Shown: in pieces, positions 27,564 to 36,581 of the stretch
Numbering within the stretch: position 1 is the stretch's first letter
Layout of the letters: each line of letters opens with the position of its first letter
From: Dysgonomonas sp. PH5-45
GTDB lineage: Bacteria; Bacteroidota; Bacteroidia; Bacteroidales; Dysgonomonadaceae
Direction of reading: 5' to 3'
DNA length: 64,000 bases
Assembly (NCBI RefSeq): GCF_029893235.1
Contig: NZ_JARXWE010000002.1
Span: 1 to 64,000 of the forward strand
Translations under genes and position numbers: made by a program
The notes under the pieces: generated by a model
Databases searched by the model: none
What the model saw: only the letters and a program-made list of their open reading frames with translations
What the model was told of the DNA's origin: nothing

Positions 27564-27571
27564 CAAATGTA
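27564..27571 (-). promoter_or_regulatory. Promoter of the 61-residue gene
   Basis: Minus-strand TACATTTG (27564-27571) with TTG 20 bp upstream. The leader is about 100 nt, long for such a small gene. The rest of the 188-bp gap shows nothing else. Confidence 0.6.
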
Positions 27572-27645
27572 ATTCAATTTCGATTATATAACAAGTACTA
27601 AAATAAAATTGTTTAAAATCAGTACGTTAAAAATAGAATGGGGCA

Positions 27646-28116
27646 CTATTTTAAATCCTTTTTCAAGTAAATCATATCAACCAACTGAACTCCCTCTTCA
27701 AACATCAGATGGTTGTAATTATCGGTAAAGAAATTCTTAATACGATGAGACAATTCAAACCCGCATTGCCGATAGAACGAGAGAGCTGAAGGTGTTTCGC
27801 CCGTGCCAACAAGCATCGTTTTGTACTTATTTTCATAGAACTTCGAGATATGAGATATAAGCTTTTTTCCATATCCTTGCCTATGGAATTGTTGATAAAC
27901 AGCTATGTTTTTCAATTCGCAAATGTCATTATCTACGTGAACTACAACACAAACGGCTTTCAGGTCTTCATCATATAAAGCAAACATATCGCCTTGCTCC
28001 AGATAGTGGTCAATCATGTTTTCCTGTTCATCACCCAAGAGTAATAAATCTAAAAACTGTTTCTTATTTTGTGTAATTTGTTTAACGGTCATTAGGTTCT
28101 TGTTATTTATGTGCAA
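27646..28116 (-). CDS. GNAT-family N-acetyltransferase
   Basis: 156 residues with the acetyl-CoA binding motif A as [14 protein letters not shown] (about 85-98), beta strands ELKNIAVY before it and [13 protein letters not shown] (motif B) after. Substrate unknown. A second start at 28092 is equally possible. It begins 3 bp after the HxlR-type regulator stops, so the two are cotranscribed. Confidence 0.85.
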   Translation of the reverse strand: MHINNKNLMTVKQITQNKKQFLDLLLLGDEQENMIDHYLEQGDMFALYDEDLKAVCVVVHVDNDICELKNIAVYQQFHRQGYGKKLISHISKFYENKYKTMLVGTGETPSALSFYRQCGFELSHRIKNFFTDNYNHLMFEEGVQLVDMIYLKKDLK

Positions 28117-28119
28117 TAG

Positions 28120-28488
28120 TTATTTTTTGAAATTTTCCCTGCACGACATTATTATATCCATACTTTTTAATGCCCAATCCACTAATGCTTGCAGATGAGG
28201 GAAAAGGCTCTCGCCTAACTCTGTCAGTTCATATTCAACTCTTGGTGGAACTTCGGCATAAACTTCACGGCGAATAATTCCGTCAGCTTCCATAGAGCGC
28301 AGGGTTACGGTCAACATACGTTGCGATACATCACCTATCGACCGTTGTATTTCACTAAACCTTAACTTTCCATTTGTTTTTAAAGTCGTCAGTATGAGTA
28401 TAGACCATTTGTCGCCCAAACGTGCTATAACATCCCGTACAGGACAGTACCCGGAATTTTCAAAATTTGTTATTATTTTTTCTCCCAT
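28120..28488 (-). CDS. HxlR-family transcriptional regulator
   Basis: 122-residue winged-helix repressor. CPVRDVIARLGDKWSILIL is the family signature, followed by LRFSEIQRSIGDVSQRMLTVTLRSMEADGII (recognition helix and wing) and YELTELGESL. The N-terminal Cys (about residue 14) is the position where some HxlR members sense thiol-reactive compounds. It is divergent from a cupin gene across a palindromic site, which suggests it controls both. Confidence 0.92.
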   Translation of the reverse strand: MGEKIITNFENSGYCPVRDVIARLGDKWSILILTTLKTNGKLRFSEIQRSIGDVSQRMLTVTLRSMEADGIIRREVYAEVPPRVEYELTELGESLFPHLQALVDWALKSMDIIMSCRENFKK

Positions 28489-28511
28489 AATATGTTCTTA
28501 CTCAATAATTG

Positions 28512-28534
28512 TTACATCAATGTAAGTGGCTTAC
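28512..28534. promoter_or_regulatory. Candidate HxlR operator
   Basis: Two interlocking palindromes: TTACAT-CA-ATGTAA (28512-28525) and GTAAG-TGG-CTTAC (28522-28534). They lie 24 bp before the regulator start and upstream of the cupin promoter. Confidence 0.55.
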
Positions 28535-28571
28535 CTTCGTGTGCCTTCTTGTTTTGTTAGAACGATCGCTC

Positions 28572-28579
28572 TATATTTG
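28572..28579 (+). promoter_or_regulatory. Cupin gene promoter
   Basis: TATATTTG with TTG 20 bp upstream (28549). The start codon is 60 bp downstream. Confidence 0.6.
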
Positions 28580-28639
28580 TATGCAAAAGTAATGAAGTTA
28601 CTAATAGGAACAATAGCTAATAATTAAAAAGTTACAAAA

Positions 28640-29056
28640 ATGAATAAAGTAGCAGAGAACAAGAATTTCACAGCTGTAGATTTCGGGAAACTCTCCCTTT
28701 TGTCTGAAACAGCAAATGGTAAAGCTTTCCTGAAAGAAATAACCAATGCAACCGGTACGGAGATATCGCTGAGTGTATTGCCGGCTAAAACAGATCTCCC
28801 CATCTTTCATGCTCATAAGCAGAACGAAGAAACGTATCTTATTTTAAGTGGTGCGGGCAAATTTCAGGTCGATGACCAGTGTTTTGATATTTCGGAGGGA
28901 AGTATAGTGCGTGTTGCTCCTGCCGGAGTTCGGGGTATGACCAATACTTCTGATGAACAGATGATTTATATTGTTATTCAATCGAAAGAAGATTCTCTTG
29001 AGCAATATTCGATGGATGATGGAATTCTGCTTGAAGCAACTCCACTTTGGAAATAA
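28640..29056 (+). CDS. Cupin-domain protein
   Basis: 138-residue single cupin barrel. Metal ligands are visible in the first motif as HAHKQNEETYLILSG (two His and a Glu, about 55-70) and the second motif includes EGSIVRVAPAGVRGMTN (about 92-108), where the usual His is replaced by Arg/Gly. It is expressed divergently from the HxlR regulator, so it probably belongs to the stress response that regulator controls. Ligand unknown. Confidence 0.85.
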   Translation: MNKVAENKNFTAVDFGKLSLLSETANGKAFLKEITNATGTEISLSVLPAKTDLPIFHAHKQNEETYLILSGAGKFQVDDQCFDISEGSIVRVAPAGVRGMTNTSDEQMIYIVIQSKEDSLEQYSMDDGILLEATPLWK

Positions 29057-29065
29057 ACCCCTTAT

Positions 29066-29179
29066 AATCATAACTCGTAGTGCATTTGAGGAGTGTAGGC
29101 GGCTCAATGGCAAATGCTATAAAAATCTTATAATAAGCGATTTGACATAAACTCTCTAAATGCACTACGGGTTAATCAT
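29066..29179. mobile_element. MITE-like palindromic element with target duplication
   Basis: Terminal inverted repeats AACTCGTAGTGCATTT (29072-29087) and AAATGCACTACGGGTT (29158-29173) match at 15 of 16 positions, and the mismatch gives a G-U pair. Pairing extends inward via GAG/CTC and AGT/ACT. The 102-bp element is flanked on both sides by the exact hexamer AATCAT (29066-29071 and 29174-29179), as expected for a target-site duplication. It contains no coding frame. Confidence 0.7.
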
Positions 29180-29233
29180 GCTTTTTCGTTGGTTATTCTT
29201 TGAAAGAAAGGTGTAATTCATATTTTGTTCTCG

Positions 29234-29241
29234 TACCTTTG
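29234..29241 (+). promoter_or_regulatory. HAD-hydrolase gene promoter
   Basis: TACCTTTG, 22 bp before the ATG at 29263. Confidence 0.5.
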
Positions 29242-29262
29242 CATCACCATAACAACAACTAA

Positions 29263-30015
29263 TTGATGATAGATGTAATGAAGGAACAATTACATTCATA
29301 TTTACACGAAAACGGATTTAAGGACTTTGATCTGAAAGCTGTCCTTTTTGATATGGATGGCGTGCTTTACGATTCGATGAAACATCATGCCCGTTCGTGG
29401 TACGAAACGATGACCGAAGCAGGCTACGAATGCACATCCGAAGAATTTTACCTACACGAAGGGCGAACAGGCGCAAGTACAATAAATTTACTTACGGAAC
29501 GGTGCTTTAACAGACCTGCTACCAACGATGAAGTAAAAAGCCTGTATGCCCGTAAGTCGGAACTATTCACCCGATATAACAATGGAGATGTTATTCCTTA
29601 TGCTCCCGAAATGTTGAATAAGGTAAAGGCCGATGGCTTGGAATGCGTATTGGTTACAGGTTCAGGGCAAAAATCCTTACTCGACAGGCTGGAGCAGAAT
29701 TTCCGGGGAATATTCTCGTACAACAAAATGGTTACCGCGTTCGACGTGAAACACGGAAAACCCTCTCCCGAACCTTACCTTATGGGACTGGAAAAAGCAG
29801 GGCATCTGAAACCCAATCAGGCAATAGTTGTAGAAAACGCACCGATGGGAGTTCAGGCTGCTTCTGCTGCGGGAATATTTACTATTGCCCTAACCACAGG
29901 GCCTATTGCGCCCGAAGTTTTATCGGAAGCAGGGGCAAACATCGTTTTACCATCAATGCAAGCTTTATTTAATGCTTGGGAAGACTATTTGCCGGAGTTT
30001 AAGAAAAGTGTATAA
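29263..30015 (+). CDS. HAD-superfamily phosphatase (beta-phosphoglucomutase-like)
   Basis: 250 residues. HAD motif I is LFDMDGVLYDS (about residue 28, nucleophile Asp and general-acid Asp), motif II VLVTGSGQ (Ser/Thr site), a Lys in KHGKPSPEPY, and motif III VVENAPMGVQAA. The alpha-helical cap between motifs I and II is typical of sugar-phosphate phosphatases or phosphoglucomutases. Substrate unknown. A start at 29278 is also possible. It lies 12 bp before a nitroreductase gene. Confidence 0.88.
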   Translation: MMIDVMKEQLHSYLHENGFKDFDLKAVLFDMDGVLYDSMKHHARSWYETMTEAGYECTSEEFYLHEGRTGASTINLLTERCFNRPATNDEVKSLYARKSELFTRYNNGDVIPYAPEMLNKVKADGLECVLVTGSGQKSLLDRLEQNFRGIFSYNKMVTAFDVKHGKPSPEPYLMGLEKAGHLKPNQAIVVENAPMGVQAASAAGIFTIALTTGPIAPEVLSEAGANIVLPSMQALFNAWEDYLPEFKKSV

Positions 30016-30027
30016 AACAAAATAGCA

Positions 30028-30543
30028 ATGGACTTAAAGGACATTATAAACGAAAGATATTCCGTGAGGGATTATCTGCCCCAAAAGGTGGAGGAGAGCA
30101 AAATAAAGTATATTCTTGAATGTGCACAATTAGCTCCTTCGGCCTGTAATCTTCAGCCGTGGTATTTTTATGTAATAGAGAGTGAAGAGTTGAGGAGTAA
30201 AGTTTGTGAGGCATATAACCGCGAATGGTTTAAAAAGGCTCCAGTCTATATTGTTGTATGCAAGGATACGGTGCAATCGTGGAAAAGAGCCTCCGATGGA
30301 ATGGATAGCGGCGATATAGATGCAGCCATAGCTGCCCAACATATTTGTCTGGCTGTACACGATGCGGGTTTGGGCACTTGCTGGGTATGCAATTTTGATT
30401 TGCCCTCGCTTACAAAATCCTTGGATATTCCTCAAAACAGGGAAGCTATCGCTATTTTCCCCATAGGATATGTCGATAAAGAAAAGAGCAAAATCCTCGA
30501 ACGGAAGCGTAAGCCGATAAATGAAATATCGGAGTGGCGATAA
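30028..30543 (+). CDS. Nitroreductase-family flavoprotein
   Basis: 171 residues, FMN-dependent NAD(P)H oxidoreductase fold. ERYSVRDYLP and APSACNLQPWYFYVIE (about 35-50) are the FMN-phosphate contacts, DIDAAIAAQHICLAVHDAGLGTCWV the central helix, IFPIGYVDKEK the C-terminal FMN loop. Substrate unknown. It is second in the HAD unit, and a terminator follows. Confidence 0.9.
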   Translation: MDLKDIINERYSVRDYLPQKVEESKIKYILECAQLAPSACNLQPWYFYVIESEELRSKVCEAYNREWFKKAPVYIVVCKDTVQSWKRASDGMDSGDIDAAIAAQHICLAVHDAGLGTCWVCNFDLPSLTKSLDIPQNREAIAIFPIGYVDKEKSKILERKRKPINEISEWR

Positions 30544-30550
30544 AAGATAG

Positions 30551-30586
30551 AAGCGGATTGCGGTTTAGCATATCCGCTTATTTTTT
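30551..30586 (+). terminator. Terminator after the nitroreductase gene
   Basis: AAGCGGAT (30551-30558) pairs with ATCCGCTT (30572-30579), followed by ATTTTTT. It also marks the convergent boundary with kdsC. Confidence 0.8.
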
Positions 30587-31106
30587 ACCAGCCAAAGGCA
30601 TCGGCAGTCATCCATTTGCCTTGAGCTTTCAGTACTTGTTCTATAACATCGCGCCCAACGCCTTGCCCACCATTGCGGTGCGAAATATATTTTGCTATTG
30701 CTTTAATCTCGGGAGCGGCATCGGCAGGAGCTACGGGCAGGCCAACCATTTGCATGACTTCGTAGTCGGGAATGTCGTCACCTACGTATATAATTTCCTC
30801 GTGCTTTAAGCCTGTTTTATCAATAAGGTCTTTGAAGTCGAGCTTTTTTACAGCCGATTTCATGTATATATGTTTTACACCGAGTCTTTCAAAACGTTTT
30901 TGAATGGCTGGAGTATTACCTCCTGTAATTATAGCTACCGTATAACCACTCTTTACGGCCAGGTTAATAGCATATCCGTCTTTTATGTTTACGGTACGCA
31001 TCGGTTCACCGTCGGACGAAAGGGTTATGGTACTCGACGACAATACACCGTCTATATCGAAAATAAAAGCTTTTATTTGAGTCAGGTCGTGGTTTATAGT
31101 ACTCAT
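30585..31106 (-). CDS. kdsC: KDO-8-phosphate phosphatase KdsC
   Basis: Removes phosphate from 3-deoxy-D-manno-octulosonate 8-phosphate for lipopolysaccharide core synthesis. The 173 residues form a cap-less HAD type C0: [14 protein letters not shown] (about 16-29), [15 protein letters not shown] (motif II), and [12 protein letters not shown] (motif III). It is last in the leftward operon, 16 bp after the DUF2520 gene. Confidence 0.92.
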   Translation of the reverse strand: MSTINHDLTQIKAFIFDIDGVLSSSTITLSSDGEPMRTVNIKDGYAINLAVKSGYTVAIITGGNTPAIQKRFERLGVKHIYMKSAVKKLDFKDLIDKTGLKHEEIIYVGDDIPDYEVMQMVGLPVAPADAAPEIKAIAKYISHRNGGQGVGRDVIEQVLKAQGKWMTADAFGW

Positions 31107-31122
31107 GGCGTTATCCGTTTTT

Positions 31123-31890
31123 TCAATCTTTTTTGTTCTTCTTGAAAATATCTTCGCTCAATAGGCGGTATATTTCACGATGATTTTTATCGTCCAACAA
31201 AGATAAGTGTTTATCTATAATATTCCTATCCATCCTTATAGCCGGGCCTGTTTGAGCTTCTTGTGGGGATAGGGTTTTTACTTTATTTGCCGTTTCTTCT
31301 ATCAGTGGCAGTATTATGTCGAAAGGGATATCCTCTTTGTTAAGGATGTTTTCCGATATATGATACAGGTGATTAACAAAATTGCAGGCAAAAACTCCGG
31401 TAAGGTGCATGTATTTTCGTTTATCGGACGACAGGGGGCGTATGGAGCCGGATACCTTTGCAAGTAAATCGTTTATCTTTTCCATACTCAATTCATTGTT
31501 GGCTTCTGTCAGAAAAGGAATGTTGCGGAAACCAACGTTACGCTTTTTGCTGAAAGTCTGGAATGGGTAAATAACTCCAAAATTTGCGCAATACCCCTCA
31601 AAAACGTTCATCGGTAGGCTGCCTGCCGTATGTAGCCACAGGCCATTGTTGAAAGGCATCTGTTCAATCAGATTTACAACAACGGAATCTGTTACCGAAA
31701 AAATATAGATATCGGCATCGCTTGTTATTTGCTTTATATCTGTCGTAAAACTGGTGTTTGTTTTTTCAGCTAAGGCTTGGGCCGATTCCTTTGTCCGGCT
31801 ATATATCTGAACTATCTGGTGCGAGGCTGCAGTCAGAGCCGAAGCAAGTTGTGTGGCCAGATTACCGGCTCCGATAAGAACAATTTTCAT
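31123..31890 (-). CDS. Rossmann-like plus DUF2520 domain protein
   Basis: 255 residues. An N-terminal NAD(P) Rossmann fold ([19 protein letters not shown], residues 1-19) is followed by a C-terminal helical DUF2520 domain (about 120-250). It resembles the beta-hydroxyacid-dehydrogenase/ProC family, but the substrate is unknown. Members are often near kdsC and Maf genes in Bacteroidota. Gaps to its neighbours are 15-16 bp, so it is in the same operon. Confidence 0.85.
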   Translation of the reverse strand: MKIVLIGAGNLATQLASALTAASHQIVQIYSRTKESAQALAEKTNTSFTTDIKQITSDADIYIFSVTDSVVVNLIEQMPFNNGLWLHTAGSLPMNVFEGYCANFGVIYPFQTFSKKRNVGFRNIPFLTEANNELSMEKINDLLAKVSGSIRPLSSDKRKYMHLTGVFACNFVNHLYHISENILNKEDIPFDIILPLIEETANKVKTLSPQEAQTGPAIRMDRNIIDKHLSLLDDKNHREIYRLLSEDIFKKNKKD

Positions 31891-31905
31891 ATATATATCC
31901 TTTTT

Positions 31906-32241
31906 TTACTTTTTAGTACTCAAAACCATAATTAACCCGGCAATAATGAGCAGCAAGGGTGCAAACAGATAAGAGTACGGTTTTGGCCATCCGAAAAATA
32001 AACTGATATTAATCACTACGCCGATTGCCGTGAGTATTATGCCTATTGTTTTTTCGGTTTTGAAACACAAAAATACAATACCGGCAATCATAAACAAACT
32101 GCCTATGCCGGTTAAATGCTGTATGTAAGGAATTTTAGCTAATATGCCTGTCTCGCTCAATAGGAAAACAATACCATACACCATTATGGTTAAACCATAG
32201 GCAAGTCTGTTTTCGGTACTCTTTTTTTTGCCGGATGCCAT
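31906..32241 (-). CDS. Small inner-membrane protein, four helices
   Basis: 111 residues from ATG at 32241. An upstream frame start at 32289 would overlap the nitroreductase gene by 31 bp and adds no membrane-compatible sequence, so the internal start is preferred. Hydrophobic segments lie at about 16-35, 40-60, 63-80 and 85-107. No motif recognised; function unknown. It sits 15 bp upstream of the DUF2520 gene. Confidence 0.75.
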   Translation of the reverse strand: MASGKKKSTENRLAYGLTIMVYGIVFLLSETGILAKIPYIQHLTGIGSLFMIAGIVFLCFKTEKTIGIILTAIGVVINISLFFGWPKPYSYLFAPLLLIIAGLIMVLSTKK

Positions 32242-32258
32242 ATCCTTAATACCGGAGA

Positions 32259-32783
32259 TTAGAATTTGTCGATATGAATTTTTTCCCACAAGAGGTCTTC
32301 GTTTTTGTGGGGTGGTTTGTTTTCGTCCTTGTATCCAAATATGATGATTGACAGAACGTGTAGTTGCATGGGCAAATCGAGGATGTTTTTTATATAATCT
32401 TCGGCCAAAAAATCTTCATCGGCATATCTTTCGCGTACTTGTACCCAACAACTACCTAAGCCCAGTTCTTCGGCTTGCAGTTGCATCATGGTAGCAGCGA
32501 TGGTACAATCTTCTACCCAAACATCGCTGGCTAATGAATCGCCAGTCACAACTACCGCTAAAGCGCAGTCTTTTATTTGCTTGGCTGCCGGACGGCATTC
32601 TGACAGTTTGGAAAGGGTTTCTTTGTTCTCGATGGCTATAAAATGCCAAGGCCTTATGTTTCGGGACGAAGGAGACATTAAAGCGGCACGAAGTACCAGT
32701 TCTACGTGCTTACTTTCTATTTTTTCTGTGGTAAAACGGCGTATGCTACGACGGTTGGTTATAAGTTCCGAAAACTTATTCAT
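32259..32783 (-). CDS. Nitroreductase-family flavoprotein
   Basis: 174 residues, distinct from the enzyme at 30028 but of the same fold. NRRSIRRFT is the FMN contact, SPSSRNIRPWHFIAIE (about 35-50) the second, DCTIAATMMQLQAEELGLGSCWVQVRER the central helix, and IIIFGYKDENKPPH the C-terminal loop. Substrate unknown. It overlaps the end of the sugar transferase gene by 8 bp, so the two are translationally coupled. Confidence 0.9.
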   Translation of the reverse strand: MNKFSELITNRRSIRRFTTEKIESKHVELVLRAALMSPSSRNIRPWHFIAIENKETLSKLSECRPAAKQIKDCALAVVVTGDSLASDVWVEDCTIAATMMQLQAEELGLGSCWVQVRERYADEDFLAEDYIKNILDLPMQLHVLSIIIFGYKDENKPPHKNEDLLWEKIHIDKF

Positions 32784-34191
32784 TCTCTTGTCTATTGCTT
32801 TTATTATCTGTTCCGTCAGAGTTGGTGATGGTAACCTTTTTTATGAATTCGTCGATGTCTCCAACATTATCTCTGACCCCTTCGGTGCTATCCTTACGGA
32901 GCAGTATATTTAGAGTCTGCATTATGAGCTTGATATCCAAAGGTATAGAATAGTTATTTATATACATTAAATCGTATTTCAGCTTATCCCTTACCGAGGT
33001 GTTGTATTTACCCTGAACCTGTGCCATACCGGTCAGTCCGGCCTTAACAAACTGTCGGAGTTCGTATTCGGGTATTTCTTTTTTAAATTGTTCAACAAAG
33101 AATGGTCTTTCAGGGCGTGGGCCTACTATACTCATATCCCCTTTTAGGATATTGAATATTTGGGGAGTTTCGTCAAGGCGTGTTGCCCGTAGGAAGTTGC
33201 CGATTTTTGTGATTCTGCTGTCAGTTTGTTGTGCAAGCACGGGCCCCGACAGAGCCTCTGCGTTTTCGACCATGGTTCTGAATTTTATAATATTAAAAAT
33301 TCGTCCATGTTTGGTAACCCTTTCTTGCCGGTAAAAAACAGATCCTCCACCAATTTTAAGGCAGATACATATCAGAACAAAAGGTATAGCAAAAATAATC
33401 AGTGCAACGAGGCTTAGTATTATATCAATGCTTCGTTTTATGAATAAACTTGAAGCGTTTATCTTCAGTGGCTTAACTTCAAATATAGGATAGTCTTCTA
33501 TTTGTGTGAATGTACTGTTTAATAAGAAAATATCATTGAAACGGGGCGAAAAAAGTATTGCTTTTTTGTGATGGAGGCAAAACTCGATGATGGTGCGCCG
33601 TTCTTCTCTATTGGTATCTTCCGATATAAAAACAATCTCACATTCCTCGATACGCTGTTCCAGATCGCTTATTTGGGGACTGCATATATATTTTATATTA
33701 GCAGTCAAACCTTTAGAGCGAAGTAGTTTGTAAACAATATCGTTTGCTTTTTCGTATCCGATTATGATAGATGTTTTGTTTATATTGTGCCTCAGGTGGC
33801 GTTTATTCAGATATAAATGCCATGGGGTGAGCAGTACTATCTGTAAAAAAGAACTGAAAAGAAGAATACTACGAGGGTATGCGAAAACACGCGCCATAAA
33901 GCTTAAAGCCATGGTTATGAAGAACAGGCATACAATGGTCAGTGTTACCGAATATGTGACGCCAAATATGGTAAAATCTTTCGATGTATTCAGTTCGAAA
34001 ATATGGCTCAGTAATATATATGCTATACCTATGTAGGGCGATATAGTGATGAATGCATAGTAATTGTCTTGAAAATCTTCCAAACTATTTTTAAATAAAA
34101 AATACGAGATAAGAATGGACGCATAGACAATAAATAGGTCTACAATCCAATGATAGACACTATAAGACTTTTTTGAAAAGAGTTTTGCCAT
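32776..34191 (-). CDS. Polyisoprenyl-phosphate hexose-1-phosphate transferase
   Basis: Initiates exopolysaccharide or O-antigen repeat synthesis by moving a sugar phosphate onto undecaprenyl phosphate. 471 residues: four N-terminal helices (about 12-125), a soluble CoA-binding-like domain (about 140-240), a membrane re-entrant helix (KRSIDIILSLVALIIFAIP), then the catalytic domain with YRQERVTKHGRIFNIIKFRTM, LRATRLDETPQIFNILKGDMSIVGPRPERP and AGLTGMAQV. All motifs are intact. It is divergent from the glycosyltransferase cluster. Confidence 0.93.
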   Translation of the reverse strand: MAKLFSKKSYSVYHWIVDLFIVYASILISYFLFKNSLEDFQDNYYAFITISPYIGIAYILLSHIFELNTSKDFTIFGVTYSVTLTIVCLFFITMALSFMARVFAYPRSILLFSSFLQIVLLTPWHLYLNKRHLRHNINKTSIIIGYEKANDIVYKLLRSKGLTANIKYICSPQISDLEQRIEECEIVFISEDTNREERRTIIEFCLHHKKAILFSPRFNDIFLLNSTFTQIEDYPIFEVKPLKINASSLFIKRSIDIILSLVALIIFAIPFVLICICLKIGGGSVFYRQERVTKHGRIFNIIKFRTMVENAEALSGPVLAQQTDSRITKIGNFLRATRLDETPQIFNILKGDMSIVGPRPERPFFVEQFKKEIPEYELRQFVKAGLTGMAQVQGKYNTSVRDKLKYDLMYINNYSIPLDIKLIMQTLNILLRKDSTEGVRDNVGDIDEFIKKVTITNSDGTDNKSNRQENE

Positions 34192-34264
34192 TCAATAAAA
34201 AATTATTTTATGTAAGTTTGTGTTCTTGTGAAATGTTTTTTGTGTATTAACCACGACTACACTA

Positions 34265-34272
34265 CAAAAGTA
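34265..34272 (-). promoter_or_regulatory. Promoter of the leftward polysaccharide operon
   Basis: Minus-strand TACTTTTG, 73 bp before the sugar-transferase ATG. It lies in a divergent 241-bp region, with the rightward promoter at 34404. Confidence 0.5.
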
Positions 34273-34403
34273 ATGTTTTTTAATATAAAAAAAGCATTCT
34301 CGATAAATCTTTCTGAAAAAATAAATAGCAGATATTACAAGCTTGGGCAGAGTATGGTTTGTATGCAATTGAGTTTGAATTAAAATAATTAAAAAGAAAA
34401 GAT

Positions 34404-34411
34404 TATCTTTG
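34404..34411 (+). promoter_or_regulatory. Promoter of the rightward glycosyltransferase cluster
   Basis: TATCTTTG, 21 bp before the first ATG at 34433. All six genes to 40627 lie within 4-15 bp of each other and can be read from it. Confidence 0.6.
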
Positions 34412-34432
34412 CGTTCATTTAAAATGATTTGA

Positions 34433-35506
34433 ATGAAAATATTTCAGGTTATAACAGTTTCTGAATACGGTGGAGCTCAGTCTGTTGTGGCGAGTTTGTT
34501 GCACGAACTGAATAAAGACAAAACTAACCAATTGTACGTTTTATATGGGGGTGAAGGTGAAGCTTGGCAACATCTGGATTCCCGGATAAAACGCATAAGG
34601 CTTTCTGCACACCGAAAAGATGCTTCGATAAAAGATTTAGCACTCCTTTTCCGGTTGATATACCTTCGGTTTAAGTACAAACCCGATGTCGTTCACTTAC
34701 ATTCATCAAAAATGGGATTACTGGGGCGTATTGCTTTCAGTAAAGAGAGCGTGGTGTACACAGTGCATGGTTTTGATTCTATACGAAAAGCTTTCAGAAA
34801 ATACCTTTTTCTCGAAAAACTTCTTCAGAAAAGAGCTGCCCGCATTGTGGGCGTGAGCCATTATGATGTAAAATGTATGGCCGAAGAAGGCATAGAAGGC
34901 AATGTAGAGATGGTTTATAATGGATTGCAGGACCATACATTAGAGAAAAATGATACAGATTTAGAGTTTGAAGCTACTTTGCGGGAACTGAAAACGAAAT
35001 ACCCCAAGATGATGATGTGCATATCGCGCATATCGAAGCAAAAAAAATTCGAGTTGTTTCTGGATATAGCAGAGTTGATGTCTGAATATGCTTTTGTTTG
35101 GATAGGAAATAAACAGCCGATAGAAGGGCTTCCTGAGAATGTATATTGTTTAGGGGAATGTCATTTCGCACATCGATGCTTGTCGTATGCCGATTTGTTT
35201 GTATTACCGTCAAATTATGAGGGGTTACCAATATCGGTGATCGAAGCTTTATCGTACGGGAAACCTGTTGTTGCATCCGATGTTGGTGGTTTGTCCGAAA
35301 TGCTGACAGGCGACAATGGCTATGTCGTTCAGAATAATGCCGAAGAGTTTGTTGAAAAAATCAGGCTTATTCTTGAAAACGATGAACTATACACCCAAAA
35401 ATCGAAAAACGCACGGCAATCGTACCTGAATAATTTTACGATAAGCCGTATGATAGAAGGATATAAGACTGTTTACCAAAAAGTGCTAACAGCCAAAAAA
35501 AGATAG
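34433..35506 (+). CDS. Glycosyltransferase family 4
   Basis: 357-residue GT-B retaining glycosyltransferase. The N-terminal part has the GGAQSVVASLL loop (residues 14-24), typical of GT4. The donor site has MCISRISKQKKFELFLD, and the EX7E motif is YEGLPISVIEALSYGKPVVASDVGG (about 262-286, written here in parts: EGLPISVIE). Sugar unknown. It is first gene of the rightward cluster. Confidence 0.9.
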   Translation: MKIFQVITVSEYGGAQSVVASLLHELNKDKTNQLYVLYGGEGEAWQHLDSRIKRIRLSAHRKDASIKDLALLFRLIYLRFKYKPDVVHLHSSKMGLLGRIAFSKESVVYTVHGFDSIRKAFRKYLFLEKLLQKRAARIVGVSHYDVKCMAEEGIEGNVEMVYNGLQDHTLEKNDTDLEFEATLRELKTKYPKMMMCISRISKQKKFELFLDIAELMSEYAFVWIGNKQPIEGLPENVYCLGECHFAHRCLSYADLFVLPSNYEGLPISVIEALSYGKPVVASDVGGLSEMLTGDNGYVVQNNAEEFVEKIRLILENDELYTQKSKNARQSYLNNFTISRMIEGYKTVYQKVLTAKKR

Positions 35507-35513
35507 GTTTATT

Positions 35514-36575
35514 ATGCAAAGTCCGTTAGTTTCCGTATTGATACCATGCTATAATGTAGAGTTGTATGTCGAAAAATCGATTAACTCTATATTGAACCAA
35601 ACTTATACCAATCTTGAACTTGTGGTGATTGACGATTGTTCGACTGATGGAACGAATGCGATATTACAATCTTTGGCTCGAAAGGATAGCCGTATAAAAC
35701 TTTATAAAAATGAGCCGAACCTTAAGCTGATAAAAACACTGAATAAAGGGATTGGTTTGTGTTCCGGTAAATATATAGCCCGGATGGACGCAGACGATAT
35801 TTCATTGCCGGAGCGTATAGCTAAAGAGGTTACTTTTTTGGAGGAAAATCCGGACTACGATATCGTGAGTTCTATGTTCTACACATTCAGAAAAGACCGT
35901 AGAAAGCATAACCTGTATATTAATCCTTGCAAATACGAAGAATTACAAGCTTTTCTTTTATTCAAATCGGGCATCTGTCATCCGGCGGTGATGATCAGGA
36001 AAACCCTTTTTACAGAACAGGGGCTTAAATTCGAAGAGGAATATCTTCATGTTGAGGATTATGGTTTGTGGTCGAAAGCTTTGTATGTAACAAAATTGGC
36101 TAATATTCCCGAACCACTGTTGCTTTATCGGGTACACGAATCTCAGATATCAACCCTTAATGCATGGACACAGTTAGAAAACAAGAAAAAAGTATTTAAG
36201 ATACATTGTGCCCATTTGGGATTGCCCGACACAGACGATTATTTAGATATATATGCTTCTGTTGCAGAGGCAAATCCTAAATATTCATCTTTTACGTTTC
36301 TGTCGGAATGCGAATCGTTCATGTTGAATTTGCAGGAGAAAAATATTGAAACTCCATATTGTTCTCAAGATTATCTGCAAGATATGTTATCTTTGCATTG
36401 GTTACGGCTTTGTGCAAATTCACGGTTGGGACTGAAAGTCTTGAAAAGGTGTTTTTCTTCACCTTTATATTTAAAACAAAACTATACACGGCAAGACTAT
36501 TTGATATTGTTTATCAAGTGCTTGTTTAAGTTAGAATATAAGAAGTCAGTTATTTACAGGATTATTTTTAGATAA
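35514..36575 (+). CDS. Glycosyltransferase family 2
   Basis: 353 residues, GT-A inverting fold: VSVLIPCYNVELYVEKSI start (about 6-23), VVIDDCSTDGT nucleotide-sugar loop and the DxD motif as ARMDADDISLPERI (about 89-102). The C-terminal half is helical and unassigned. Sugar unknown. It follows the first GT by 7 bp. Confidence 0.92.
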   Translation: MQSPLVSVLIPCYNVELYVEKSINSILNQTYTNLELVVIDDCSTDGTNAILQSLARKDSRIKLYKNEPNLKLIKTLNKGIGLCSGKYIARMDADDISLPERIAKEVTFLEENPDYDIVSSMFYTFRKDRRKHNLYINPCKYEELQAFLLFKSGICHPAVMIRKTLFTEQGLKFEEEYLHVEDYGLWSKALYVTKLANIPEPLLLYRVHESQISTLNAWTQLENKKKVFKIHCAHLGLPDTDDYLDIYASVAEANPKYSSFTFLSECESFMLNLQEKNIETPYCSQDYLQDMLSLHWLRLCANSRLGLKVLKRCFSSPLYLKQNYTRQDYLILFIKCLFKLEYKKSVIYRIIFR

Positions 36576-36581
36576 AGTATA

